Notes: generated by a model from the sequence alone, not told the origin. A stretch of 64,000 nucleotides of DNA from Arthrinium phaeospermum (GCA_006503535.1 QYRS01000008.1:2937532-3001531); one strand, 5' to 3'; shown: positions 1 through 13,542, counted from the first letter of the stretch. A program made the numbers and translations.

Positions 1-2114
1 GGCACAGGGCTCAAGGGCTGTTCCCTTCTCGTGCATAATACGCCGTGGTATTTGGTCAGGTACGGATCAGGGGTAAAACGCACACTCAGCCTTCCGAATA
101 TAGCCAAAGGCCCCATGTTAGCCATGCCCGGAACGAACGGTTCGCTGCAAATCCCAACTGTGTTACGAGGTACCACCCAGTCCGCACGTGGACCGGGCTG
201 GCGTCAGCGCCGGCAGGGGTCTATTCTTGGGTTGGGTTGTCCATGATGTGCTTGATGTGCTGGACTGACTGGCTAGACTGGGCAGCATAAGCAAGTGTCG
301 TCAGATCCTGTTTGGTTCGGGGCAGGCTACTACTGCTTGTGCATGCTGATTTGGCTGATGCGTACATACATCGGCGGCTGGTCAGTTAATTTCGCGGCGC
401 CTCCTAAGCGACCGTATAAAGAAAGGGTGGGCATGGATTGGCTGCTATGGGGTATGTTTGGTGGGCACCGTCGAACGCCATTGGTGGGGACTAACGGTGC
501 ACGCAATATTCTGCTGGAGTTTGTCGTGTTCCTGAACCGGCTGTCCACAGTTTCGCTGCACAGTCGCGATACGCCGCGCACGCTGTTATGGGCACGCCGG
601 TTCTCGTCCTCTCTTCTGCCAAGCTGCCCAGTTTCTTCTTGGTTTCTAGTGTCGAACCGTGAACCGCTAGCCGGCGAGATTGGTGTGGTGTAGATCTGCG
701 ATGAATAGCGCCCAGCAACTCCGGTTCGTCCGTTATTACATACAATCTTTATTTCATTACGGTATCGCTGACTTACCTAGCCTAGCCCCCCGGCATCCCT
801 CTTGGCGGAATCGCTCCCGCAGTTTGGTCGTGGTCGTCCTTTGCTGGCTAGCCTTCTTTTGTTCTGTTCGATGGGATCCCCGCCCCACTTGGCATGCTAC
901 GGACGGTAGTTCTGCTTTGGGTTATCCCCTTTCCGGTTTCCCTTTTCAGGGTCATGGTTTTTTTTGTGATCGTAGATGACGAGTCATTGCCGGGCCAATT
1001 TGTCAGGGGAAATCGCTGTCTACATTGCTACTATCGGCGAGGACTCAATCAGGAGGAAGACGGCCGGGTGGGTGGTGGGTGCATGGAATTTGCCCCGAGG
1101 AGCGCCCCTGTTGTAGTTCAGAATTCAGGTACCGTCACAGACAGATTCGGTCAGATCATAGGGGGCGGCGGTAACGCAGATGCGGCAGACAAAATAGCCA
1201 AAGTGCGGGGGAAGAAAGGGCGGCGGCGGCGGCTCTGGAAGGGGGCGTTTTTAGGCGGCTCGACCATCCAAGATGCTAGCATCCATTGGCAATTGGCGTT
1301 GGCACCGGGCGGCAATTCCATCGTCTGTCTATCAGATGACAATGTCAATGTAGGTGCAAACAACCGCATCGGCTGCCAATCTGCAGCGGCAAGCATCTCG
1401 CATCTCTGTATCCAATTCGGCGGTAAGGTTAAACGCTCCTGGACCAATCAAGCGAGTCAAGCGAAATTGAAGATCGCTGTAGATTCAACCGCCGGTACTG
1501 GTCGCTGGGTAGTTCATTTTGTGCTGTGTGTGTCCAGCTTGCCCAGCTTGCTTGTCCGTCCAACTGCTCACGCAAGGGATAGAGACGTAGCTGGGCCATT
1601 GGCAGTCATGATCGGCCACAGCTGAGGAGGAGCTGAACTCGACAATCAAGTCAGCATTTCCAGTCACATTACCGTCCCCACCGCAGCACTGTGACGCGCC
1701 CGCAGTTTGCGTTACCCAGTCTGCCTGCCAGTGCCAGCCCTCCCATGCTTTTATTGCCAGCTCGTGCACCCATGGGCGATGGCTCTATTGGCAAACCAAA
1801 CCGCGCAGTGCAACCCCCCGGCTGCCTATCTCGATGACTGCCGGAACTGGCCCGTATACGGCACGCTACCCAGTTTGGCCTTCACGTTAATGTGCGTTAA
1901 GCCTTGCCTCGCCAGTGCGCTGCTGGTCTAGTGTCTAGATTCTTCGACTGGCTAATTTAGTTTTTCTAAAGTTGAGAATCTAAGAATACGACGCCGGGTC
2001 AGGGCCCCACCCGTGATTCGCCTCATTAAAGGGGGTAATATGACTGGGGAGAGTGGGCTTTTTGGCCAGCAACCAGCAACCTCGAGCCCGCAAGCCCGCA
2101 AAGCCAGCCAGCTC

Positions 2115-2146
<32 letters not shown>

Positions 2147-5100
2147 TTCCAACTGGTCAGCAAGCCAGCGAGTGCCAGCTTGCAGCCTCTGATGCGGACT
2201 GGCATGACAAACATGGCCTGTTTTGTGCATTATGCACCAAGGCACCGTCGCTATGCGTTTTCTTCTTTTCTCCGTTCGGTGTTTAGACGGGTACACACAG
2301 ACATGCAAGCTTCGAGAAGACTCTCCAGCTCCATCCTTTCGACTCTACCAACTCCCAGCTCCCCACTCCTGCGGCTTGTTTCGTGGCTTTCTTTCGCTCA
2401 TGCCGGTGACCGGTGTGCGTTTTCTCGGTACTGTGCTGGCAAGTGTCTCGAGCGTCAGTGTCAACTGGATATGGACTCCGGCCCTGGTGCTGCATGGTTT
2501 GTGACCGCCCCAGGCCGTTACGAGAATTGGACGCTTGCCATTCGGCGAGGCTTGCTGGCGGCTGGGCCCTTTCTTTTTCCAGTTGGCAAAAAACCCACGT
2601 GGATACCATACCTGCAGTGCAGCATGCAGCCTCAAGGGGGCCAGCAGCCCAAGGAGCCAAGGTTTGTCCATCTCCTATGTAGCTAGATGGAGCTGTACGA
2701 GCATCAAATCAGTGTCAAACGTCAGGTCCCAGTGCCAAAGCCAGGAAGTTAGGGGCTGGCGTCCAGACCAAAAAGCAAACACACAAACACGAACAAGAAA
2801 AAGCTGAAAAAAGTGCATGACGATGATGGGATGAACCAGTCCGTGGCTTGTATCAGACTTGTCAATCCAGCTTTTTGGCCCGAGGTCCAAGCGACCGGCA
2901 GCGTCAAGCGTCAAGTCAACAAGTCCTTTTTTCGGGTGCTTCTCGATGCCATCGATGCCAATGCGAGAATGCCAGCCAGTCACAATGCGAACCAAATGAT
3001 CGTAGCAGGGGTGGTGCCAGGGTGCATCAATTGCACCGCCCCCAGCCATGAACGAACAATTTCCCGACTGACCGACACGCCGACCGTCACGAGCTAAAAG
3101 GGACTTGGGCTGATGAATATCAAAGTCTGGCACACAGCAACAATGGGGCGGGCACCCGGCCACCAAAACAGTTATCATGATCTTCAAAATAATAAGAAGC
3201 GATCGCGCGCCTCGTACGAATCTACAACCCTACGAGGTCGACTTTAGGTTGCCGTTAGATTGTTTGTGGTCTTCTCCCAGCACGCACGAAGCAGCACGCA
3301 GCTTGTGTGCCCAAATGTCGTGCTGGGTTGGCTCGGGTGGTTCCGAGTTTTGCACCCTGTCCATCCCTACCTCTTGCATCGTTTCTTATATTAATTGAAG
3401 CTTCTGCCCACCACCCCGCCCGCGCGGCAAAGAGAGAGCAGGGCAGGGCAGAGAGGAGGCCGACCAGCAACGGTTTCCCAACGGTCGATGATGCGAAGGC
3501 AAGCCAAGAAGCAGGCACAATTGACTTCGGCAGAGGGAGTGCTTTTCAGGTTGAGGTCCCAAACTCAATGCATCAGGGTCGCAGCCGTAGTGGGCACGCA
3601 TACGCAAGACGACCGAGGGAGGATTCCATTACCAACATCCGGGTCGTAGCAAGTAGAGTGCGGCGAGCGAGTACATAGGATTCCCGGTCCCCTCCGTCTT
3701 CAGTTCCAGTTCCAGTTCCAAGGGCAAGAGAAGGACTCAAAGAGCTGGCGACCAAAGAGGCTGACCCGAGAGTAATGATTTCAATTGGGCGATAAGCATG
3801 TTCGGCTCCTGCCAGCGCTAGGGTCTCTTATTCGTTCCGAACTCGAATTGTGTGTGCTGCCCAGTGGCCGCAACCGCACAGAGATTCCGTCCGGCCACCA
3901 AAATAGAGACAAAAAAAAGAGAAAAAGGAAGAAAGAAAGATAAGCGAAACAAAAGAAAATGCTATCGCTGACCCGAGCAGTCCTCCGAGCAAAGAGTGCC
4001 GACATCCATATGCCAAGAGGGAGGCTCCGGCGTGTCTCGGCGCTGCTCGGAACGTTGGGCGTCCAGACTCCAGGCGGGTTTTCCTCTTGAAATGCATTCC
4101 TTTCACCTCTTTTGCGCTGCTTGAAATCCGTGATTCCTTGCTAGCCTTGGCTAGCCGGCTTACTAAGGGGGGCCTGGAGGCACCTTCTGACGTCAACCGC
4201 AGCTAAGCATCCTGTTTTCCTTGTTTGACCATTAGGATTCGGACGGCAAACGGGCGCAAGGGAAAGGGAAAGTGAGGGGAGAAGGGGGGGCCGCCTTCTT
4301 TAACGGTCGAAATGTAGGGGTCGACCAGGGCCGAGATTTGAATCATTAGCCCGGATTGCCAGTTGGGCTCCTGGCAAAGCGGCAAAGCCTGAGGCAAAGC
4401 CAGGCGCAACAGTCGCCAAAAGCGAAGATGGCTCATGGGCAGCGTGCCGTATAACCGTGAAGCTGTCGCGAACGCGCGTCTCACCAGCCCTTTGGTGACC
4501 AACAGGAACTCATTCGGCCAGTAGATCAGAGCATTAATCAACCCATTATCAATTGATCACTTCGATCGTCGTCGATATCGCCCGTGTGTGACTCTGCGAC
4601 TGAAAAAACCCCCGTCTTCTTTAACTTGTCCCTCCGCCACGAGAATTCCGTAGAGGCGCATTTGCATTTGCGATTCTTGTCTCGTGAAAATTGCAATCGG
4701 CCAAAAAGTCCGGGTTACTAGATTCGACTAATCTTGATTTCGATTAGAGTCGCAAGCGGCACCAAACCCAAGCGACGCAGCGACGCATTGCATTGCATTT
4801 TCAGCTGACAGACAATACACACACACTTTACGGCTTACGGACGGCTACCCTACTACGACGTATCTGCAACGTAGGACGGACTCAGAGCTGAGAGAGAGCT
4901 TCCCCCAGCTTTCCCCTCATCCTCTTGGCATTTCCCATTCCTCGAATTTCGAATCTTGGCGACCCCAGAAACACCGTCGCATTCCAATTCGCGAAAGCCA
5001 AGAGAAAACACTCGTCATTTTGCGACTAGGTACCGTACTGGCTGCATACTACAGTCAAATCAATCGAAACAAAATCGAACGGCCAGTTCTATTTTTGTTT

Positions 5101-5269
5101 GCGCAGCAGCTTGTCTTGTCTTAGTTTCCGCCTGCCAATCCTCTTGGCACCAACGGGGAGCGTCGGGAGAGCATCCGATCGCAAATCGAAATCGAGCACC
5201 GCGACTCGCTATACCACTGACATCATCGACTCGGCGCACACCAGTCGCATACAACTGGACCCGCGCGTC
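1..5269. other. Long intergenic stretch, no supported gene
   Basis: I find no open frame here with convincing codon pattern, splice structure or recognisable domain. The longest frame (894-1625, + strand) has no family resemblance. The stretch holds low-complexity DNA: a CAGC repeat near 2.1 kb, a TTCCAG triplet repeat near 3.7 kb, purine-rich runs near 3.9 kb, and CA/GCATT-rich DNA just upstream of the first gene, which probably is its promoter and 5' UTR. Confidence 0.5.
2115..2146. repeat. (CAGC)8 microsatellite
   Basis: Eight uninterrupted CAGC units lie in intergenic DNA. Further imperfect CAGC/CAGCAAC copies flank it on both sides. Confidence 0.9.
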
Positions 5270-7560
5270 ATGTCGGCAGTAGCCAACGACAGCGCCGCCG
5301 GCCAGCCCGCGGTGGAGACCAACGGTGCGAATGGTATGAATGGCGTGAATGGCATAAACGGTACGAATGGGATTCCCGTAGATTCGCAAGCGCAAGCGCA
5401 TTCCCATCACGGGATTCCGCTTCCCCATCGCCACCATGCCAACCCGCACGCGACCGGCGGCGGCGACGTGAACAACGAGGCCAACTTCGAGGTCGTCACC
5501 GACGGCCGCCGGAAGCGGAATAACGACGCCGAGGAGCGGCAAAAGGAGGAGGACGAGCGGCAGGGCAAGGACAGCAAGGAGGCCAAGGCGGAGAAGAAGC
5601 AGGAAAAGGAGGCCAACGGCGGCGCCGCCAACGCCGCCGAGGAGGACGAGGCCACGGCCGCCGCCCCCTCGGGCCACAAGCCGCCCAAGCGCGCGGGCAC
5701 CGTCAAGGACAAGTACCAGAAGCAAAAGGACAAGGTCAAGGCCAAGACCAAGCCCGCGGGCGGCTTCGACTCGACGCCCGTGCCCGACGCGCCGCCGGGC
5801 TACACGGTGAAATTCACCTTCCACCGCGCCACCAACCTGCCGGCCGCCGACCTGGGCACCCAGGCCTCGGACCCTTTTTGCATCGCGACGCTGACGACGG
5901 CGCTACCAAAACGCCACAAGGAGGACCCCAACCTGGAGCACCGCACGCCGACGATCCGCAAGACGCTGGAGCCGGTGTGGGACGACGAGTGGGTGGTGGC
6001 CAACGTGCCGGCGACGGGCTTCAAGCTCAAGGTCCGCCTCTACGACGAGGACTGGCCCGACCACAACGACCGCCTCGGCAACGTCACCGTCCTCGTCCAC
6101 CAGCTCAACGAGCAGTGGAAGGGCTTCCCCGTCGCCGACTTCGAAGTGAAGAAGCGCGCCGGCAGCAAGCGCGCCTACCTCGTGAAAGCCGCCACGACGG
6201 CCCTGCACCGCGGCGCCTCCATGACGCCGCGCCTCTTCATGAGCGCCGAGGTCTTGGGCCTGTCCGACTCGCCGCCCCACGCCCACATGTACACCGTGGC
6301 CCCGACCTTCTACTTCCGCCACTTCTCGCCCATGATCGGCCGGCTGGCGGGCCTCAAGGTCAACAAGGACGAGGAGCAGGACCACTCGGGTTCGGGCGAG
6401 CCGCAGGCGGCGACTGCGCAGGCCGAGGCCCGCGACAACCAGGAGGACGGCCACAACATCCACGACAACGACCAGCAGGGCGCGGCGGCCAACGGCGGCA
6501 ACGGCAACAGCAGCAGCAACGGCAAGACGCAAAAGTACGACTTCCAGGCCAACGAGATCCAGCTGCAGGGGCCGGTGCCGACCAAGATGTACCACCGCTA
6601 CGTCGAGTTCCGGCCCATGATCGGCATGATGTTCTCGCGGAGCGGCCTGCGCGGTCGCATCCTGCACAAGGTACTTACCATCATATAAAACCCAAGAGGA
6701 TAAGACTAACGTGATTCAGGCCCTCTCCCATCAGCACCGCCGCATCTACAACTTCGACAGCTCGACCGAGTACCACCGCTTCGAGCCCTGCACCGAGGAG
6801 GCCTCGCTGCAGTTCCTCAAGCTGGCGCACTACGACGAGGGCGGCCGCATCTTCACCTACGTCCTCACCCTCGACGGCCTCTTCCGCTTCACCGAGACGG
6901 GCAAGGAGTTCGGCATCGACATGCTCAGCAAGCACACCATGCACAGCGACGTGGCCGCCTACATCGCCTGCTCGGGCGAGTTCCTCATCCGCCGCCTCAA
7001 GAAGCCCCTCAGCGACAAGCACCACAAGCAGGAGAAGAACAGCGCCGAGCCCCACCAGCCCACCCACCCCTCGGACCCGGAGCTGCCCGGCGGGCCCCCG
7101 CACGACAAGCCCCCCACGCGCCCCGAGTACTACCAGCTCGTCATCGACAACGACAGCGGCACCTACCGCCCGACGCCTCGGTCCTGCCCGACCTGCAATC
7201 CTTCCTCGAGAAGAACTTCCCCGGTTTGGGAATTGTCACCCTCGCCTGCGACGACGAGGAGGACCAAAACTCAAGGAGCAGCAGCGCGAGATCAAGAAGA
7301 CCGAGGGCGAGAACGTCCACATGGTCCTCAACCGCTCCCCCAGCTCCAGCTCCTTCAGCTCCGACGACGTCAGCGACCTCGAGGACACGGAGCGCCACAA
7401 CGCCAGCGCCGACCAGGGGCCCACCGCCCCCCGCCGCAGCAAGAAGGAGCGCATGCTCGACATCATGTCGGCCGACAGCCCCATCAAGGGTCTCAAGGAG
7501 GAGTTCGCCGGCGGCCACCACGAAGACGGCGAGGGGGAGAAGGCCAGTGCCTCGAAGTAG
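5270..7560 (+). CDS. C2-domain protein, two exons, two frame breaks
   Basis: Exon 1 is 5270-6670 and exon 2 is 6720-7560. The 49-bp intron has a GACTAAC branch site. The start is the ATG after an upstream leader, giving about 747 aa once the frame is kept. Residues about 1-170 are low complexity, with a short NG(M/V/I)NG-type repeat followed by a Lys/Glu-rich stretch. A C2 fold begins near residue 173 (PPGYTVKFTF) and includes SDPFCIATL and LYDEDWPDHNDRLG; C2 domains bind membranes, often with calcium. A conserved fungal module follows (RYVEFRPMIG, RIYNFDSSTEYHRFEP). Two single-base losses in exon 2, in CCC at 7169-7171 and AAAA at 7266-7269, shift the frame and then restore it. The tail is Ser-rich and charged. 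The fungal family is known, but I do not know its precise role. Confidence 0.85.
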
Positions 7561-8163
7561 GAAGAGGAGTAGAAGCAGAAGAGAGGAGAAGAAGGATGAC
7601 AGTAATCTGCGTGGTAATCATGATTGATGAAGCGAGAAGCGACCGAGAGAGAGGAAGTGGTGGTAATCTGTGTTGTGCGCGTGTTTTTATCGCCTAGATG
7701 GCGGACGAAAAGGCTCATTTGTGTCTACCGATTGCATCTACATGACGATGCCTTGCTGGATTTTCTACTTCTTTGATATCCCGATCCGTTGGCAGTTTTT
7801 CATTTTTGTTGTTGTTTATTTGCTTTCAATCAATACCAATCAATCATTTGCATCCACTCGAAATACCAATTTTGATCACGAAACATGAACTGAAACATCT
7901 TGCTGAGATTTGACTTTTTGATTTTGACTTGTTTTGACTACCTTGATCTCATGTAGATCCTATTCTCTCTTAATTGCCACTTCTACCCTACCATGGCACA
8001 ATCGTAGCTCAGCATCATTCATCACTCACGTTGTGGCTATTTCTTTTTGATCTAACTTTCTCCATGTATCCTTCGCTATGCCAAGCGCAAAATATCCCTG
8101 CTCCCTTTTCTTCGTAGGAATCCAGGTATCATCAAGTTTTTCAAGTGCTTGTTGGTAGTCACC
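7561..8163. other. Convergent 3' intergenic region
   Basis: This is the shared 3' side of the C2 gene and the ArgRS gene. It is AT-rich, as expected for 3' UTR DNA, and holds no open frame of note. Confidence 0.6.
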
Positions 8164-10212
8164 TCACATACTGTAGATTGAATTAGCAAATAGCCTCAAT
8201 AGACGAAAAGATCAAGAGTCAAAAACTTACCGCTCCACCGGCGACAAGCCCAGCAGGCGCATGCCGTTGTTGAGCACCACGCGGGCGGCATCGTACAGCG
8301 CCATGCGCGCCCGCATCACCTCGTGCTCGCTGCCCACCACGCGCAGGACGTCGTAGCTCGAGCTGAGCGTGTGCGTCATCTTGAACAGGTACGTCAGGAT
8401 CGTGGTCGGCTCCAGCGTCTTGAGCGTGTTGCCCACGACGTCGGGCCACTGCGCCAGCACGCGCACCAGGTTGACGGCGTGCTTCTCCGTCAGCAGCGTC
8501 AGGTCCGCCCCCGCGATCTCCTCCTCGCTCAGGCCGGCCTTGCGCGTAATGGAGCACAGGCGGGCGTGGGCGTACTGCAGGTAGGGGCCCGTGTCGCCCT
8601 CGAACGACGTCATGACCTCCATGTTGAAGGTGTAGTTGTTGTTGCGCTTGCCCGACATGTCCTGGACCATGACACTGCTGATGCCCAAGGTGTCGGCGAC
8701 GGCGACGGGGTTCTCGACCTGGTTGTACTTGTCCTCGTTCTTGCGCATCACGTCGTGCATGAAGTCGCCGACGTCGCGCAGGATGTCGTCGAGGAACTTG
8801 ACGGTGCCCTTGCGCGTGCTCATGCCCAGCACCATGCCGAAGTTGATGTGCTGCACCTTGGCCGCGATGTCCTTGTAGCCCATCAGCTCCACCACCTTGA
8901 AGAACTGCTGGCAGTGCAGGTCCTGCTGCGACGCAATCACGTAGATCATCTGGTCGAACTTGTACTTCTTCTCGCGGTTCAGCAGCTCGCTGATGTCGCG
9001 CGTCAGGTACAGCGCGGTGCCGTCCTTCTTGCGCAGAATCACCTTGCCCAGCGACTTGCCCTGCTTGCCCGTCACGTGCTTGGAGAAGTCGATGAGCTGC
9101 GCGCCCTTGTCCTCCTCCGTCAGGCCCATCTCGCGCATCTTGTTGGCCGCCTCCTCCATGTCCGCCTCGGCCACCTGGCTCTCGCCCGAGTAGTCGTCGA
9201 AGTGGATGTTGAGCCGCGCGTACGTCTGCTTGTAGCGCGTGATGGACAGGTCGCGGAACCGCTTCCACATGGCAATCGCCTTCTCGTCGTTCTCCGTCAT
9301 GAGCTTGAAGTACCGGCGCGCCTGCTCGTCCAGCCCCTCGTCGCGGATCTTCTGCGCCTCCTCCGTCTTGCCGTCCTTCTCGAGCGCCTCGGCCTCGTCC
9401 TGTTCGGCTTTGATGTCGACGTTGATCTTGACGTAGACCTGGAACAGGTGGTTGATGGGGTCCTTGGTCAGCTCCTCCTCGTTACCGTACTTCTCGAAGC
9501 CGAGGGCCAGCAGGCCGTACTGCTTCCCCAGTCGCCGAGGTAGTTGATGCGGACGACATCCCAGCCGGCCGCCTCGTAGAGGTTGGCGAGGAAACCGCCG
9601 ATGATGGTGCTTCGCAAGTGGCCGGCGTGGAAGGGCTTGGCGATGTTGGGGGAGCTGAACTCGACAATGATGCGCTTCTGGCCCTTGGAGGGGTCGCTCT
9701 GGTCCTTGAGGCCGACGGCCTTGTTGGTGCCAAAGTCCTTGCGGTGCTTCAGGGCCAGCGGGATGAGCGTCTGGGTCAGGGGGCCGCCCTTGAAGAAGAA
9801 GGAGAGGAAGTTGCCGTTGAGGACGGGCGTCTCGACGAGGGTGGAGCCGGGCCACTGTGTAAGCAAGCAAGTCAGCATGAGAATACAAGACAGGAGAAGA
9901 AGATTGATCATTGGGAGACAAGAAGAAAACGCACCTTGGAGAGCCACTCGTTGCCCAGGGCGTCGGGCTTACCCTTGACGCGCAGGGCGGGGATGGCAGG
10001 ACGATGTCGCCCTTGTCGAGGGTCGAGGTCCATGACAGGGCCGGGTAGACAATCTTGGCGTCGACGCCGGTGATCTTGACGAGGAGGGAGGTGATGTGGG
10101 AGCGGTAGATGTCGACGGGGTTGATGTCGGGGAAGCAGTTGGGGTACTTGTCGAGGGCCGGCAGGTCCTTGAACTCCTTGGCCAGGTTGTCTACGGAGGC
10201 GTCGCTCGCCAT
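8164..10212 (-). CDS. RRS1: Arginyl-tRNA synthetase, cytosolic
   Basis: Class I synthetase charging tRNA-Arg, essential for translation. Exons are 10212-9935, 9854-8231 and 8170-8164, about 636 aa. The HIGH-type motif appears as [16 protein letters not shown] and the KMSK-type motif as GMSTRKG, both as in eukaryotic ArgRS. The last exon is tiny: after GAG-CG, a 60-bp intron (8171-8230) is removed and T-ATG-TGA finishes the gene, giving the VERM ending typical of fungal ArgRS. Without that splice a TAA follows at once, so the intron is supported by the family ending. Two single-base losses break the frame: near 9997 (CC read as C) and at 9526-9529 (the frame resumes at [14 protein letters not shown]). 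As the gene is essential, these are most likely sequence errors. Confidence 0.95.
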
Positions 10213-11571
10213 GGTTGCGTGTGGGAGACAACCTTTTGTTCTTGAAATGCGCTGGGTTTCCAAGTAGAACAGGTCGAGGAACCAAGGACGAGGACGAAGA
10301 AAGAAGGGCGGGCGATGACTCGACTTCGCAATGACTGTGAAAGGTCGGCGATGGTGGGGTTGAAGCGATTGAGAGGGAGAATGGCAAAAATTATGGCGGG
10401 GTGAAAGACGCCAGGCGGAATTGGGCCTAGCGGGGTGGGTGGGCAAAAATGCGTGCCGCCGTGCTGCTGCTGATAGCGACGATAGCCCGAGGCTTCAGCG
10501 AGAAAACAGAAGATGGAGATGCAGAAGAAGGCAATGCGAGCGAGCCTGGACAAACCATGGCGGCTCAGAGCCGACATTGAGGCCAACCTGCCGCTCCGGG
10601 CAGTCATACAATGGCAATTGCGCTCTTCTCGCTTCTCGTTAGCAACACAGCCGCATCGAGTCCAATCGCAAGTCGGCAATCCAGCATCGAGTGTTTGTTC
10701 CTAAGTCGGGCGCGCTGTTGGCTCAATTGAATTGGCTGTCGCATTGACTCACTCACTCAGGTCCAGCTGCCCGTCGATCGGCCCTTGCTGGTCCGCCCCA
10801 CTAAGTCCTCATCTCTGATATTGCAGCTCTTCTGACCACCACGAAATTCGAAGCTGAGAATAGCATTTCTTTCCAACTGCTAGAATGACGTACTTGTGTC
10901 AATTGGTGGACCTCATCCCTACTCCTAATTACAACTTGAGTGACTAATATATTATGTACATTTCGGCTTGCTTCAGAATTTGTTGTGTGCCAGCTCGGGT
11001 GACAAGATAAATAGACACCGTTCTGTGAAGCCCCTGAAAAGATATCCAAGACGATTTGGTTGCAAGAGTAGAGCAAGCTGGCCAAGTTCCAACTATCAGG
11101 ATTGAATCTGAGCTCCTGGATCTTGAGGGCTATTCCAACTTCATTTGCTGCATCGTCTTTGCGACGAGTTCCAGTCGTAACACCCGTCGTCGCAACATGT
11201 CGAGGCGACCAAAGGAATGGCGCCTTCGTAGACTGCATAACCTCTGATGCCGTCCTTTTGGATATCTAGAAACCACAATGCCCTATCGTTTTGGGCAAAG
11301 TAGTATCCTGGATGATGGTTTCTTGGGACCTTATTCTGAGACTCGCAGTTGTAGTTTCGCCAACGTACAATCTGAAGAGTCTGAGTTCTGCCAGCTTAGC
11401 CGACGCGTCATCTCACTCAACGTAGAGGGCCAGGATGTGAAGATATACCCCTCGTTGAGATGATGCCGCAGCTCCCAAGTGCGACAAAGTGGAATGCTCT
11501 TCGTCATTCCGAGTCCAGTCCCTCGACGCAATGGTTCACCCCAGCCAGAGTGAATTGTATCCATCCCACCC
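10213..11571. other. Intergenic region
   Basis: The ArgRS promoter occupies the left part. Between 10.8 and 11.5 kb short frames occur on both strands (61-145 codons), none with a recognisable domain. No gene is called. Confidence 0.5.
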
Positions 11572-13542
11572 TCAAAAACAATACTCCTCGACGTGCAGAT
11601 AAATCCCCTGCGCCCCCGTCCCCTTGTGCACCGCCCGCTCGTCGCTCAGCCGGGCCACGCTCGTCCGCGTCCTGGATACCAGCGACGCGCCGCCGCAGAC
11701 CACGACGCCCGTCTCCCCGCCCGTCGCCTCGACCGCGGTGCGCACGAACCCCGCCACGTCCGGCCGGGCCGCCGAGTGGCGGATGTGCGAGTCCGTGCTG
11801 CTCACGCGCGACAAGAGGCGCTGCTGTTGGTGTCGGTTGTTGTTGCGGTTGGAGCAGCACCCGCCAGACGAACCCAAACCCGGACCCGGCTCCATGTCCA
11901 TCGTCCTTTCTCTGAGGTTCTTCTCTGCTAAACCCCCATTCTCGCCGTGGTCGATACCGAAGTGGTGCCCGACCGCGTAAGCAGCGACTCCGAGATGGCC
12001 TCCAGCTGCCGCTCCCCGTCACCGCGATCGAGACCGACAGCTCGATGCCCCGGCCCGCCGCCCTGGCCAGCGCTCGTGCAGCCTCCCCAGATAGAAGCCG
12101 ACCTCGTCGCCCTGCCGCGCCGCCAGCAGGAAGTCGATGCGCTTCGTGCAGATGGTGCCCTTCGAGTCCAGCACGCTCTCCAAGATGGGCAGCGTGAACG
12201 ACGCGCCCGTCGACGCGGAAATCAGCACGAGCGTCTCGAAGATGTCCCATCGCGGAGGTCGTCCATAGGGCCCCGCCACCCACGCGGTCAGGGTCTGCTT
12301 CTTCTTATCTTGTTGCCGACGCCGCCTCAGCCTCCATCTTCTTGGCGTAGGCGTGCAGCCGCTTTGAGAAGCCCGAGTGGGCCCGGATCACCAGCTGAAT
12401 ACTGTTGCAGATGCACGTCTCGGGCATCTGGTGGGCCGAGGCGATGGTGAAGGGGTGCGTCTCGAACGCGCCCACCCGCGGCAGCCATAGGTACATGTGC
12501 TGGCCCGCCCGCCACCGGAAATGCACGTCCTTGATGGTCAGCACCGTGATCGCGTCCCCGACCGCCGTGATTTGAGTATTGTGGCCGAACCGCTGGCCGC
12601 CCCGGCACCGCGACGGACTCGGCTTCCGAAAACTTGACGTTATTCCACGCCAGCATCCCGAGCCGGAACGCGCGGGTCGAAGCAGAGCGCCGCGATGGCG
12701 AACCAGACGTTGTAGCGCGCGCTGGCGGGCACGTGGAGGTAGATGACCCAGAGAAGAAGATGGCGGCGATGACGTGCTGGACGACAAACACCTCGTAGGC
12801 CAGAGCGCAGCGGCCGCAGCGACGTCAGGACCATCCACAGCAAGATGCCCCAGGCGCCGAGCCCGAACTTGACCATGGGCATCCACTGCAGGTAGTCCTG
12901 GACAAAGTCGGCCCGCACCCCACTCGGTCCAGAAGTGGAAGCCGTGCACCGTGGCCGTGACGAACATGGTGCGCGCCACCCAGCGGTGCAGCCAGTTGAG
13001 CCGCTCGTAGCTCGTGCCCGCCAGCAGCGCCACCAGGCTCGTCTTGGACGCCAGCAGGTACAGCAGCGGCACCTGCGTGACCGTCACCCACGCGTTGCGG
13101 AAGCCGATGCGCTCCCAGAAGTAGACGTCCTTGACCACGGCCCCCGCCGTCATCATGTAGACGACGACGGCCCATGGGCGGCGGCGTCAGCCACGACAGA
13201 TACCTGTACGGCACGTAGAGCTGGGGGTAGCTGATCTCGCGCGCGACGGCCGTCAGAGTCGCCCAAGTCTGCCAGTACCACGTCGTGGGTTTGGTGGGAT
13301 ACCGCATCGAGCTCGTCCGCGATGTCCTCAGTCTAGGGTCTTGTTGTCAGCAAGTCCTTTTGCCCTTGAATTGTCTCGTCTTACCTCAACCAGTGCTGGC
13401 CCGAGTTGACCAGCCGTATGAGCAGCAGGAGCGCCAGCACCCCGGCGATGATGTACCAGTATGCGCGGGCGAGGGCCATGTTGTCTTGCGAGAACATGCC
13501 GCTGCCCATGTCCATCCCGCCCGTGCCCATGTCCATGTCCAT
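11572..13542 (-). CDS. Ferric-chelate reductase (FRE family), many frame breaks
   Basis: Plasma-membrane flavocytochrome that reduces Fe(III) or Cu(II) for uptake. Exon 1 (13542-13385) encodes a Met/Gly/Asp-rich N-terminus (MDMDMGTGGMDMG) and a first membrane helix. A 58-bp intron (13327-13384) follows. The ferric reductase core is visible as FRNAWVTVTQVPLLYLL, SYERLNWLHRWVARTMF, MFVVQHVIAA and LHVPASARYNVWFA, the last two parts carrying haem-ligand histidines. Then come the FAD-binding part (RAGQHMYLWLPRVG, HPFTIAS) and the NAD-binding part (AGPYGRP, VVVCGGASLVSRTR), ending in HLHVEEY-like YLHVEEYCF. Expected size is about 630 aa. The frame is broken at least six times, for example near 13170, 12920, 12740, 12310 and 12017, mostly in G or C runs. 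Either this region is badly polished or the gene is decaying; I favour error. Confidence 0.85.

Noticed and set aside
894..1625. 243-codon open frame on the + strand
   Set aside because: No domain, erratic composition, no splice structure and no fungal-like start context; treated as chance.
3886..3960. Purine-rich tract considered as a possible transposon tail (poly-A)
   Set aside because: No target-site duplication and no element body next to it.
5060..6667. Long open frames opposite the C2-domain gene
   Set aside because: Shadows caused by GC-rich codon bias in the real gene; composition is Leu/Val/Arg noise.
10801..11564. Several 61-145 codon frames on both strands near the reductase 3' end
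   Set aside because: They overlap each other, have no recognisable motif and no consistent introns.
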